This document shows, piece by piece, positions 34,633-44,994 of a stretch of DNA of 64,000 nucleotides. The notes under the pieces are model-generated. The model was given only the letters and a program-made list of their open reading frames with translations. It ran no database searches and had not been told where the DNA came from. The stretch covers positions 8,167,501 to 8,231,500 of the forward strand of contig CM055875.1 of assembly GCA_029582165.1 (NCBI GenBank). Direction: 5' to 3'. Position 1 is the stretch's first letter, and each line of letters opens with the position of its first letter. The position numbers and the translations under genes were made by a program. Source of the stretch: Portulaca oleracea (Eukaryota; Streptophyta; Magnoliopsida; Caryophyllales; Portulacaceae).

Positions 34633-37630
34633 TCAGTCATCAAGCATCCAGTCATTGGGCTTGAGCAAAGAGCTTTGCTCTATAACGGTTCGCTCATGTC
34701 TTGCTAGCTCGCCAACTTCCTCTTGGGATAAGACAGGTACAACATCAAGTTCCGCAAGGGTTCGCTCCCTCTCAGCAACTTGTACTTCAATAGTAGTCAC
34801 AAAGGCATACTTTGCCTCGAGATCCTCACGAACTTGTTTTACCTTCTCGCAAGCAAGACGAAATTGCTCTTTTAGGTCGGCGGCCCGGCTAGTGGCATTA
34901 CTGAGCTCCTCCCTCAAAGCATCAATCTCTCCCTTTGCTTTGAGGAGGTCGGACTGCGCCTGCTCAAATTGCTCAACGCAAATAGACCGTTCCCTATTAA
35001 AACCATCAGGATAACGCTGAGTGGAAACTGCTCGCTGCAAGGCTAAGAAGGCAGTCACATTGCTCACATAACCGTCCGCCTTCTGCCTTAGAGGACGGAT
35101 CACCCTTGAGCACCTTAATAGCTTGGTATATAACCGGAGCCCCTTCATACACCTTAGGGACATCTTCGAGTGCCGCGTTCTTTAGGTTGGTAAACAATTG
35201 AGCTCTCATGGCTCTTATGTCCTCCGTGAAGACATTCTATGAATGAAGCCCTGGTCGAAGGGAAACAACAGACGTGGTAGGTGCGGTAGCAAGAGCTCGA
35301 TCGTCAGCTCCACTAGTCACGACCTTCCCCGCATCAGGAGCTATCTTCCTCGCTGCTACCACAAGAGAAGTCGGCCCCTCGACCGAGTGCTCACTACATG
35401 TAGAAGAATCAGGCAAAGCCTCACCATTGTCCATAGGTGGATCAGTTGTGGATGATGACGCCGCCCTCCTCACTGTCTCAATATCCTTGCCGGGGCGAGA
35501 ATCTGCATTAGGGGCAAGCAATTTGGGGGCAACATTAGCAGCCTCAAGCAACTGTTCGTCTACCACGGCAGTAGGATGGTCAACTAAGTCAAAAGTGCCA
35601 ATCTGATTAAAAAAAAAGGGATTAGGCATGGGACTACGAAGATAGGTATATAAAAAAATTGTGAAAATGAGCGTGATTACTTCTTTGAGATTTCCTGTGC
35701 TTGAACAACTTTGCACGTCGTAAAAAAAGTCTCCGTCAAGAAGCGGCCTCGGGAGCTGCACAGTGTTGACCTTATGTTTCTTGTGCCCTCGACGTTTAAA
35801 GTTTTTCTCAGAGTCTGGGTCACTATCATCATTGTTTGGCACACTCTTGTCTTGGATGTCAAGATTAGCATCCACGTGCTCACTAGCTCGCTCCACTTCA
35901 GGATCTACATCAGGGACATTCGCATTCTTTTTCTTGGGTTTGAGACAGGCGACGTTGGTCCTGAGGTAGCGCACCATCACCTTATGGCACCAGTCGCTGT
36001 ATTCCCTAGTGACAACATCACAAAGGTGTAAGGAGCGACTGGGTAAAGTGATCGATTGGTGGGTTCCCTTAGGCATCAACGCAGTCCAATAACTCAGGGC
36101 ATCATTGGATGATACTGTACGAGTGCGGGGATCACGTTTAAGTACACCAGGAACTTCTTGATACAACCTAAGCTGTCTGGTGAAATGGTGGGGATTATAA
36201 GGCTCGATGTAAAATTATCGACTGCGTCGGAGAGGCAAGAAGCCCGAACAGAGAGTAATGACATAACCAAACCTCTCTGGGTCCAAACCCTTGAAATCGT
36301 CAAAAGTCTCATTCCTGTTTTTGTTGAGCATTGTGCAGCCTAGATTGGCAGACATGCCCTCATGAAGGAGCTTGCTGGCGTCTTCAATGTATTTTGCTCC
36401 GCCGAACCCAGAGTATTCTACCATAGAGGGTCCAGGTGGGGACTGTTCAAACCTAAAATATGTTTTAAAGTAATTGGCGATCCAACACTGTAAGTAGTGG
36501 GTTGGGAAATAGGACTTGGATTGTGAAGGTTTGGTCGCCTTAGAAATGTCATTCAACCCTCGATATATGCTCGCCAACAGAGGGACGACAAGACTAAAGG
36601 TTTGTTCAGCCGCCATCTTGGACACCACTTCAAATGTCCCTAGGCGAATGAATTTGTGATTGTCTTTGGGAAGCACAAAGATGCACAACCAACAAGATAT
36701 GAAGGCTGATAGATAGCTAACCCCTCTCCGGTGCTCTAAGATCTCGAAAGTGTCGAACACTTCTAGTTCCTCTGGAGTCCATTTTAAAGTCTCAGGTTGG
36801 ATGTGACCAGGGGGGTTATGAGTCTTGGCAGGGCGGGTGATACGCGTCACGCTTCGAGCTTTTCGCCTTGGCACAAGGTCATAACGCTTGGGTTTCTTGC
36901 ACCAAAAATTAATCCAACGCTCAAAGGTCACACTTTCATCTTCTCCGTTCTCCAATAGGCTATATGCAAAAAACAAGTATTGGCAGGAGGACGGAATCAA
37001 CCTCTCCTTATGCTTATTTTTCCCAAGTAAGACGGATGGGTCGGGCACTGCTTCATTGTAAATTACTCTGTAAATAGGGAGGCCACCGAGTTTGTACAAG
37101 TCCCATAAGGAAATAGACATCTCCTCCAACATGGTGTGTAAAGTATTGGTCTCAGGGCACCAAGCTTCGCAAAAGGCGCTAAAGACATTTGACTCGCGTT
37201 CATAAGTGTATAATGAAGCGTGCACCGCGTCAAAAATTGAGCAGCGTTTCAACTGAGACTCGAAACAGGAAAGGATGTGTTCAGTCCACTCCCAATACTT
37301 GGGTATGAAAGAGAATCCGCCGAAGATTCTTACATTGGTTCCCCATTGTGATTCACCAGAAAGGATCATGCGTCTAAGAAGAGGAAATTTGGTGTTGATA
37401 TCACATTGTCCATCATGGCTGGCGCTACGAAGAGCATAAGTCGTGGAACCGTCATGGGCCTCATTGGGAAGTTTGACTACCAGAAGCGATGTAAGACAAG
37501 GCACAAGAGCAATGAGAATTTTCTCCACACTAGGACAAAATAAGGAGGAACAGACAGGAATGAGGGTGCCAAGCTTCGCCTCAGTCTCCTTCTTGTCAAT
37601 GATTGAAAGATAGACGGTGTCTCACACACG
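34633..37630 (-). pseudogene. Antisense gene of the Tat element with plant mobile domain
   Basis: A gene opposite to gag-pol between integrase and 3' LTR. The first part (37600-36215) is a plant-mobile-domain-like protein: FSFIPKYWEWTEHIL, FSAFCEAWCPETNTLHTMLEEMSISLWDLYKLGGLPI, YLFFAYSLLENGEDESVTFERWINFWCK, then FVLPKDNHKFIRLGTFEVVSKMAAE. After a stop at 36215-36217 the same frame continues (RSLHLCDVVTREYSDWCHKVMVRYL) into acidic, basic and Ser/Thr-rich parts. An intron interrupts it at 35603-35680. The final part (35160-34633, shifted frame) is a predicted coiled coil (FEQAQSDLLKAKGEIDALREEL). Antisense frames in this position are known for Tat elements; the function is not established. One stop and one frameshift make it a pseudogene. 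Confidence 0.72.
35603..35680 (-). other. Predicted intron in the antisense gene
   Basis: GTAATC at the 5' side after TCTCAAAGAA and TTTTTTTTTAATCAG at the 3' side, with a strong pyrimidine tract. Removing these 78 bases keeps the frame open and drops a hydrophobic stretch that does not fit the surrounding polar protein. Confidence 0.68.
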
Positions 37631-37794
37631 ATTTTCCTTGAAATAACCCATGGTTCCTGCAACAAGATAAGATATAATTGGGTGAAAGTCTTGAACATAA
37701 TAATAAAAAAAGAAAATTATTAAATAAATAAATGATCATGCATATAAATGTCATGCTGAAATGGAGGGTGCGACATGTCAACCAAGACGGTCTG

Positions 37795-38033
37795 AAGCGG
37801 AGCCCATTATCCTTGTCTTTGGCGGTACTCGATCTTCCAAAAAAAATATCCGACTCATCACCTCCAACAAGGATAAACTCCTCACGCAAAAGCGGAGCCC
37901 ATTACCCTTGTCTTTGGCGGTACTCGGTCTTCCAAAAAATATCCGACTCATCACCTCCAACAAGGATAAACTCCTCACGCAAAAGCGGAGCCGGTTATCC
38001 TTGTCTTTGGCGGTACTCGGTCTTCGATGTCTA
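37795..38033. repeat. Tandem repeat, about 94 bp x 2.5
   Basis: Units begin AAGCGGAGCC at about 37795, 37889 and 37983 and contain TCTTTGGCGGTACTCG and CCGACTCATCACCTCCAACA. Units are nearly identical, differing by a few bases and A-run length. It lies directly upstream of the antisense gene start, so it may be part of that gene's promoter region. Tandem repeats in the 3' region are common in Tat elements. Confidence 0.88.
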
Positions 38034-39467
38034 CAAAATAAATAAGACAAAATAAATCCGTATACCAAAAAAGGAGTCTCTATTTCTTAGCAAAAATACA
38101 AGGTGAATTACCGCGCATACTTTTAAAAAAAAAGGGGGGTTCCCCAAATCAAGTAGGAGTTCCTTCCATTGCTGAATACTGTTAATAACTGCGGATAAAG
38201 GAGAAGATAGTCGAGTGAAAATTTATGGGCTCAAGTCAAAGCCTTAGTCTTTCACTAGAGGAGCAATAATGATGGCACTAAATTAAGAGACATAAAAGCA
38301 TATGGGACAAAGACGCATAAAGTACTGCAAAGAGTGGAACCTATGCGGTGTCTTTTTATATGTGTGTCTTCTATTTTATTACAAATGCATAGATAAATAA
38401 ATGAAAAGGAGAAGTTTTAGTGAAGATGACATACTCCATGTACAAAAGTATCAGACTACTTGTCTATTATCTTTGGCTAAGTGATATTTATCACTGCATC
38501 TATTCATTAAATAAAAAAAATGATGACGAGGAAGTCATACCCAACAGGAGACACTGGATCCAGACGAAATTGAGAAGGCTTCTATCAAATCAACGCAAAA
38601 AAGGATGAAGGATCTATCTATTTTATTGAACAGGCTGAAATTGAAACAATAGTGTGAAGAAACAAATTACCTGCTTATGAAAGTTGGGATTGTCAATGGC
38701 GTCAATACGTAGTTGCTGTTGTATGTTGAATCTTTGAATGCTCCAGCTAGTTAATCCAGAAAGCCAATACCTACGAACACGTACATGCTTAATATATTGG
38801 AGGGGTTAGATCAATGAAAGGAAGTCAATAACCATATATAATTTTCTGTGAAAATATTTGACAACAATACCTTCCAGTTTATAGGAAAGTATAATTATCA
38901 GAAGAAAGAGAAAGAGGAGAATAGAGTTTTGGAATAATTTCTTATCACCAAGAATCATATCATATTGATGACTCATATTATGATATCATGTCCATGAAAT
39001 TTCCAAATCATCAAGTATGCTCCAAACAAACTATGGTAATTTGGAATAGCTTTCTTTTTGCGCAAAAGCATATCATATTAACGGTTAAGCTGGAGATTTT
39101 CAAAAAAAAAGGAAAAGAAATTGGGCGACAATCTGTTGCACAGCTAGCTTATGACATAAATGGGTCATGACGCATGATTAGCTAATATTAGTGTTCATGA
39201 GTTCCAACTAACACTTGGATGTTGGATTACAAAATTATAGTTGACGTAGCAAGTCAATTAATAAATGGGGAGCAACAATCTCTCAAGACAAGTGCTAAAA
39301 ATTGTGTCAAGACGGCACTTGCGTTTAAACACTTGAACATGTGCATGACCTTCCAACGACAAAAAAAAGATGGATGAGGTCAACAATCTAGCTCACAAGA
39401 CAAGTAACAAAAAAAAAAGGAGTATCGAGACGTGCTCAAACACATGATAGTGTACATGACCTTGTCT
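38034..39467. other. Tat 3' spacer, no gene recognised
   Basis: AT-rich sequence between the tandem repeat and the polypurine tract. Two partly similar phrases about lost AGTGT...CAAGACA and ACACATG...ACATGACCTT occur near 39290-39350 and 39400-39460. No domain-bearing frame. Confidence 0.5.
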
Positions 39468-39480
39468 CGAGGGGGCAATT
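39468..39480 (+). promoter_or_regulatory. Polypurine tract of Tat
   Basis: CGAGGGGGCAATT directly before the 3' LTR start TGTAGACACT, the place where plus-strand DNA synthesis is primed. Confidence 0.7.
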
Positions 39481-40080
39481 TGTAGACACTAAAAAAAAAT
39501 AATGATGATAACAATGTGCCGAAACCAATAATATTCATTTGATTTAATTAATCTGGGTTAGCCCGGTTAATTACTTGAGTTTATTGGGCCCAAATGACCG
39601 TCAAGTCAATGACCCAAATCAAAGGCCGATAAATGGACTCTCAAGTCAACCGTCAAATTTACCAACTAAAATAAACTACCAAGTCAACATTAACTGCAGG
39701 CTCGATCAACGGCCCAAGAGGACTAACAAGTCAAAGGCCGAACTACAAGAGACTATTCTCTATAAATATGGAGATACTCCTTCATTAAAAAGGTCGGGAA
39801 AATTAAGCATTCAAAGACATTCTCTCTAGACTCCAACAACAAACACATCAAAATGTCGTTGCTCTAGAGATCAAATTCACAAGACTCGGTGAAGATTGAA
39901 GTTGTTCCTGTCTCTCATCAAGTCAAACATTTGGAGATCGAATCAGAGGAGTTCATTCTTTTTGTTGCGTTGTAACAAAAATATAGAGATTGTACCCATT
40001 CTTTGAATATAAATACAAAAATTATATTGTTCCATTTTTCTTGTCTTTATTTATTCTAGACACGGAAATCTGTGGTCACA
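39481..40080 (+). repeat. 3' LTR of the Tat element
   Basis: 600 bases from TGTAGACACT to TGTGGTCACA, aligning along its full length with 25051-25770 apart from the SINE-like insert and small changes. The next bases, GATAG, nearly match the GATAT before the 5' LTR. Confidence 0.9.
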
Positions 40081-40900
40081 GATAGTTTCTTGATTGAAAA
40101 AAAATTAAGTTTAGTGAAGTTTGGAATTGAAGTTGAAGTTATAGAAGATAATGAATATCAAAATGTGGATCGACAAGTTGCTAAAAATTTGATACGTAAG
40201 TGTGATTAATGCGTTGTACCTGAGTGAGTTAATCAACAAATTTGATTCATATCAAGTCAGGGTGTTTGAACAATTGGCCGGATGGGATTTGATATTCATT
40301 ACTCTGTTTGGAAGGAGTATAATCAGTCATTACATCTACCTAAAGTGAGTTATTAATGCATCATACTTGGGTTTGTTGGCGTTTCTAACAATACTACAAT
40401 TTGATTCTCAAAAAATTGCTTCTATAAAGATGTGTATATAGAGTAAGGAATGGAACAACGACATGAATGAATGGTCAGTGGTACAGTGATCGACGATGAA
40501 CAATGGAGTGAATATACGGTCAGAACATACATATATTGTAGATTATTCACAACAGTTCACAGTAGGTATTATAGTAGTGAACAATGGTGAGTCACGTAGT
40601 GAGTAATGATCATACATTAATGCACGATGTTGCATGTTGGAGTATAACTATGTATGTTGTTATTGTAGATGTGTAGGAACATTTATGTTGTTATTGTAGA
40701 TGTATACATTAATGTAAAGTGATGATCATGGCTGATGTTATTATAAATGGGTAATACAATTAATAGGTGTATTCATTGAGGTGAACAACAACTAGTAAGT
40801 CAGTGAACCAAATGAATGACATTGAATGTGATTATGTTAACCATGGTGAGTAATGTGATGAACAACATTGAATTTGAAAATGAATGACATTGAATATGAT
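40081..40900. other. Mutator-like element interior, no gene
   Basis: AT-rich sequence with scattered GTGAACAA phrases that increase toward the array. No recognisable frame. Confidence 0.45.
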
Positions 40901-40904
40901 TTGG

Positions 40905-41365
40905 TATAGCATCAATGAACAAGAACTTGTAACTTAGTGAACAACACTGACTTGTAACTTATAACTTGGTGAACATTAACTTGTAACACAGTGAACAACA
41001 TTCGGTAAGTTAGTGAACGACAACATGTTACTTAGTGAACATCAACTTGTAACATAGTGAACAACATCCTGTAAGTTAGTGAACAACAACCTGTTACTTA
41101 GTGAACAACAGTCTGAAACTAAGAGAACAACATCCTCAAGGTTAGTGAACAACAACCTGTAAGTTAGTGACGTGTAACTTATAACTTAGTGAACATCAAC
41201 TTGTAACATAGTGAACAACATCCTGTAAGTTAGTGAACAACAACCTGTTACTTAGTGAACATCAACTTGTAACAAAGTGAACAACATCCTGTAAGTTAGT
41301 GAACAACAACCTGTTACTTAGTGCACAACACCATGTCACTTAGTGAACAATAACATGTAATTCAG
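40905..41365. repeat. Minisatellite with 22-bp units and a 66-bp higher-order pattern
   Basis: Many units of the form AACCTGTTACTTAGTGAACA. Three variants follow each other in order (ATCAACTTGTAACATAGTG, AACATCCTGTAAGTTAGTG, AACAACCTGTTACTTAGTG), and this triplet recurs at about 41040, 41190 and 41260, giving a 66-bp higher-order unit. Isolated relatives lie near 41985-42010 and 42225-42260, and two short GTTCACTG (reverse) phrases lie left of the Tat insertion near 24987-25012. Confidence 0.85.
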
Positions 41366-41624
41366 CATAGAGCTATATTTAAATGATATATTTATAACCG
41401 AAGAAAATACACCAACATGTTATGATCCCATTTTGAGTTCCTTTCATGAAATCAAGTAACATATTGATTACAAAAAGCGGTGCTATATTTGCACTTGTCA
41501 TTACAATTGTTTGCCAAAAAAAAGGAAATTGTAATATGGCATAGAGCTATTTAAATGCTATGTTTCTAACCCTAGAAAATACACCAAAATGATGTTATGG
41601 AACAATCCCATACATCAAAATGCA

Positions 41625-41960
41625 CTAATAGCCATCTCTACTCAACATCTTTGGAATAGTTGATATCCTAATGGACATGATACCCCCTAATCTTGTATCC
41701 ATTATGGCTTCCCATTGCTCAAACTCCAGTCTTTCGATGACTTCCACCAACTTTTGCGGTGACATCCTATGGCGTAGTAGCCTGCACCATGAGTTTGACA
41801 CTATTACTGACATATTTGGATTGTGAATGCTTGGATTAGTGGGTTTCCTTTGTTGATGGGATGGCTTTGGAGCTGACTTTGACTGGGGTGGTACCTCTTC
41901 TTGAAGGCCAGATTGATGGCTGACCTTGCGTTTCTTTGATCTGTTTCAACATAGACATGC
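41625..41960 (-). pseudogene. Fragment of an Ulp1-MULE-type gene, N-terminal region
   Basis: A 62-residue frame with MSPQKLVEVIERLEFEQWEAIMDTRLGGIMSIRISTIPKML resembles the conserved N-terminal part of plant proteins that end in a Ulp1 cysteine-protease domain and often ride on Mutator-like elements. Upstream in the same direction (to 41960) is a basic, Ser/Pro-rich stretch (KSAPKPSHQQRK). The frame stops soon after the match and no protease domain is present, so it is a remnant. The family call is from memory of the pattern. Confidence 0.5.
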
Positions 41961-42163
41961 AGTGAACAATTTGGTCAATAACAACTTGTAACCTAGTGAA
42001 CAACTAACTCTAACTCAGTGAACAAGAACCTCTAACTTAGCAAACGTTTAATGACCAACACATGTAATCATGATGAATGCATTGGTGAACAAATGTGTTT
42101 GCCGTAGTGAACTGAATTGGGAATTATTTTTTACACATGTACTAAAGATCTAATATGATTCAA

Positions 42164-42221
<58 letters not shown>
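42164..42221. repeat. (AT)n(GT)n compound microsatellite
   Basis: About 19 bases of AT followed by about 39 bases of TG dinucleotides. Confidence 0.95.
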
Positions 42222-42223
<2 letters not shown>

Positions 42224-42568
42224 AGTTAACAACTACCAGTAACTCAGTGAACAACAACATGTAACTCAACAAACTTTTAATGACCAATGCATGTAAACAT
42301 GATTAATGAATGTGTGAACAAATGTGTTTGCTGTAGTGAACTAAATTGAGAATTTATTTTTTCACACATGTACTGAACAAATGTGTTTGGATGTATCCTA
42401 CTGTGCATAAATCATGGCATCAATACCAATTTCATTCACAGAAGGATAAAATCGTTCACTAATCATGTTTAAGTAGTTCACCCGAAATTATTTGTTGTTC
42501 ATTAATGTAAAAGATCTAATCTTTTGAAATTAGTGCAATTAAAACCTACAAATTAGTTATATTATTGT

Positions 42569-42955
42569 TCATGCAATTTTAGGGTTTGGGAACACATTAA
42601 TTACAAAACCGTTAAATTTGAAGGCGTCAAATTGACTTTTCAACCTATGTATGCATACATATGAACGAACAGGGATACAACAATACAAAGTATGAGTTGT
42701 AAAACATGGCTTAGGGTTTGCAAATACAAGTGAAATACATTTTCTTCCTGCAAGTGAATGTTGACCCAGTCGTTGTCTTTCTTTTGCTGCGTTTGTAAGT
42801 GAGTGTGGGGTTTGAATTCTCATCAGCCATGGTAGAAGCAATTGTTTATAGCAAAAACAGAGTGCTCCAAGTAGTGAACAACCATAATAGTGTCGTGATT
42901 TGAACGCTGGCTGATGGCGAGTGCGGCGATCATCGCGGCGGCGAGAACGTCGCAT
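42569..42955 (-). other. 128-codon frame in the Mutator-like element, doubtful
   Basis: An open frame on the minus strand, Arg-rich at the start and Cys/Leu-rich later. Another frame over the same region contains a Met-ADEN...KRSKRKTTT phrase that looks more like the first exon of the Ulp1-type gene. I cannot tell which, if either, was coding. Confidence 0.25.
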
Positions 42956-43123
42956 GAGAACGAAGGGTGCTTGTGGCGGTCATTGGAGATCCTCTAGGTG
43001 AATGACAGTAGCGGTTTCTAGACTAAGATTCTGAAAATTGAATTAGAAATATGAACGGTTATCCAGGGTTTTGATGCAATTTTTTTCTTTTTTTAATTCC
43101 AATGCCTACATGGAAAATTAATG

Positions 43124-43161
43124 GTCACGTCAGCCCTTAGAGCATGTGCTCCAAGAGCACA
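43124..43161 (-). repeat. Right terminal inverted repeat
   Basis: On the minus strand it begins TGTGCTCTTGGAGC and matches the left repeat except for eight transitions. Confidence 0.65.
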
Positions 43162-43609
43162 TAATATATATTGCCTACTAATTCATCTTCATGTGCCAAA
43201 ATGTAGGATGATGGGGTGCATGGATTCATTCTATTTGACCATCAATTCCTCAAGCGATTATAAGCAGCAACCCACAATTTGTTTGCATGGCCACTAATAT
43301 CTATTTATTTGCTCCAAGTAAATATAGCATGACGTGGATGCATGCACCCAAATAGCCGCTGATTTTGGTCGGCTAATTAGCACTTAATTAGCATTTTCCA
43401 ATTAATTACATGGAGACTTGGATTTTCATATTTTTTTCTTTTAGCAATATGAACCCTTTTTTTTTTATTTTTTGTAATTTTTCGATGGGGCCTTGTTGTA
43501 TTTTGATTTGGGACAATTTAAACCCTCAAATATAGTCTTTTTTATTATAGCCACCAAATATTTTTTAATAAAAAAAAATAATCAAAAATTTTGGTTCAAC
43601 ACTTAGGAT
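43162..43609. other. AT-rich spacer
   Basis: About 450 bases between the Mutator-like and hAT-type elements; nothing recognised apart from T-runs near 43440-43560. Confidence 0.5.
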
Positions 43610-44243
43610 TAGGGGTGGCAATAATAATCGTACCCGCGGGTACCCGCTCCTACCCAACCCTGGAAAAACAGGTACGGTTCGGGTATGTGTATGGGTCAGG
43701 TATGGGTACAGAGGAGGACCCGATGAGTACCCCACCCGACCTGCACTTAAAAAACCTACACAATGGTCGCATAAGCAGTCCATACTCCACGTCCAATTGG
43801 ACTTAGCACAGTCTGTTTCATGCGTTCAAGCCATACTTTTGAAAAAAACCATGAAAATCAATATTAATATTATTGCACTACATCTAAATTTGAAAGTCAG
43901 TACATTTCCTTCTTCTTTTTCCATTTGCGTTGTTATCAAGACGCTAGTTTAGGGTTCCTTCAAATTCATCCACCCGCACTTAAACAAGCCCTAAAATTGT
44001 CGTTGAAGTACCCGAATATGATCCGTAAATTTGTGCATATGGGTATAAAATGGGTGGTATAATTTAATCTTTATTTATACCCGAATAGTACCCGTTATAC
44101 CCGCATACCCGGTGAGTACGGGTAACGGTACTAATTTTTAGTGCCCGCTAAATATAGGTAAGGGTAAGGGTATTGATTTTGAAAATGGGTACGAGTAGGG
44201 GTACGACTCTCCCCGCCCCGAACCCGTCCCATTGCCACCCCTA
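43610..44243. mobile_element. Non-autonomous hAT-type element (634 bp)
   Basis: Terminal inverted repeats TAGGGGTGGCAAT and ATTGCCACCCCTA are perfect. Flanking 8-mers CTTAGGAT (43602-43609) and CTCAGGAT (44244-44251) differ at one base, as expected for an old 8-bp hAT duplication. Subterminal regions are full of GGGTA/TACCC phrases in both orientations (for example CCCGCGGGTACCCG). No transposase is present. Confidence 0.88.
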
Positions 44244-44986
44244 CTCAGGATGTCTACTAAAATTGTCATGTTGACGCCTAGACATAAAACATGCTCGAAG
44301 GGTCCCTAACACAGCCAACAACCTAACGGGTCCAATTTTGACCTAGGTCGGGTAATTGGGTCATAACTCAAATTATACACCTCAAAAGTTCATCCCGTAA
44401 AATTCCTATGAAAGCTTACACCCTAGGGAACTTCTAGATCAAATAGTTATGTTAAAACCCGACTACACAATTTGTGGTGAATTTTTTAACATGACCCATC
44501 AAACCTGTCTGGAACCCAATTAATTAGTATTTTGGATTTCCAACCTTAACTCTAACCAATCCAACCCAAGACTCCAAATTGGACATTTAGACATCTAACC
44601 ATAGTAAAAAACCCCCTCTTAAACTTCCTAATACAATTAAGTCCGACCGTAACAAAATAATGAACACAAATTTCCCAAATAAACATATTACTTCATTACT
44701 TCTCGATTAAACACATAAGCCTTGAAACTCAAACTAATAATCCAAATAAAAACACAACTTTTGAAATCAAAACTCCATAAAAACATCACAACACAACAAA
44801 TGTTTAAGTGCCACCAATTATAACTCAACAATAACCAAAACTAAACCTTTTTACGTAAAGAAAGTCCGACAATAATGTAATAATAATATACGCACGTAAT
44901 AATAACATAATAATATTATAATTACATAAAGTTTGAAGCTTTACTAGCCATAATATGTTTCTAAAATGTATAAACAGTAAGAAGGA
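44244..44986. other. Spacer without genes
   Basis: About 740 bases, AT-rich toward the right; short frames only, no domain seen. Confidence 0.5.
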
Positions 44987-44994
44987 TTCTAAAT

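Larger units (their letters stand above)
25051..40080 (+). mobile_element. Tat-lineage Ty3/gypsy retrotransposon, 15 kb
   Basis: A full-length element bounded by two LTRs, with near-matching flanks GATAT (25046-25050) and GATAG (40081-40085) as a 5-bp target duplication. Order: LTR, primer site, gag, protease, linker, RT, RNase H, archaeal-type RNase H remnant, integrase, a long 3' region with an antisense gene, purine tract, LTR. The extra RNase H, large size and antisense gene point to the Tat/Ogre group. All sense frames carry stops. It is interrupted by a solo LTR of another family. Confidence 0.88.
24828..43161. mobile_element. Mutator-like element with degenerate TIRs, split by the Tat element
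   Basis: Inverted repeats of 38 bp bound this span (24828-24865 and 43124-43161), with 30 of 38 positions equal and every difference a transition. Without the 15-kb Tat insertion the element would be about 3.3 kb. It carries a fragment like the N-terminal region of plant Ulp1-protease genes that travel with Mutator-like elements, plus a satellite-like array. No clear 8-11 bp target duplication was seen, so the superfamily is inferred. Confidence 0.55.

Noticed and set aside
37732..38068. Open frames across the 94-bp repeats on both strands
   Set aside because: Open on both strands and in several phases because the repeat unit lacks stops; no domain.
40905..41365. CRISPR-like array
   Set aside because: Units are contiguous diverging 22-mers with no unique spacers, and the context is a plant transposon.
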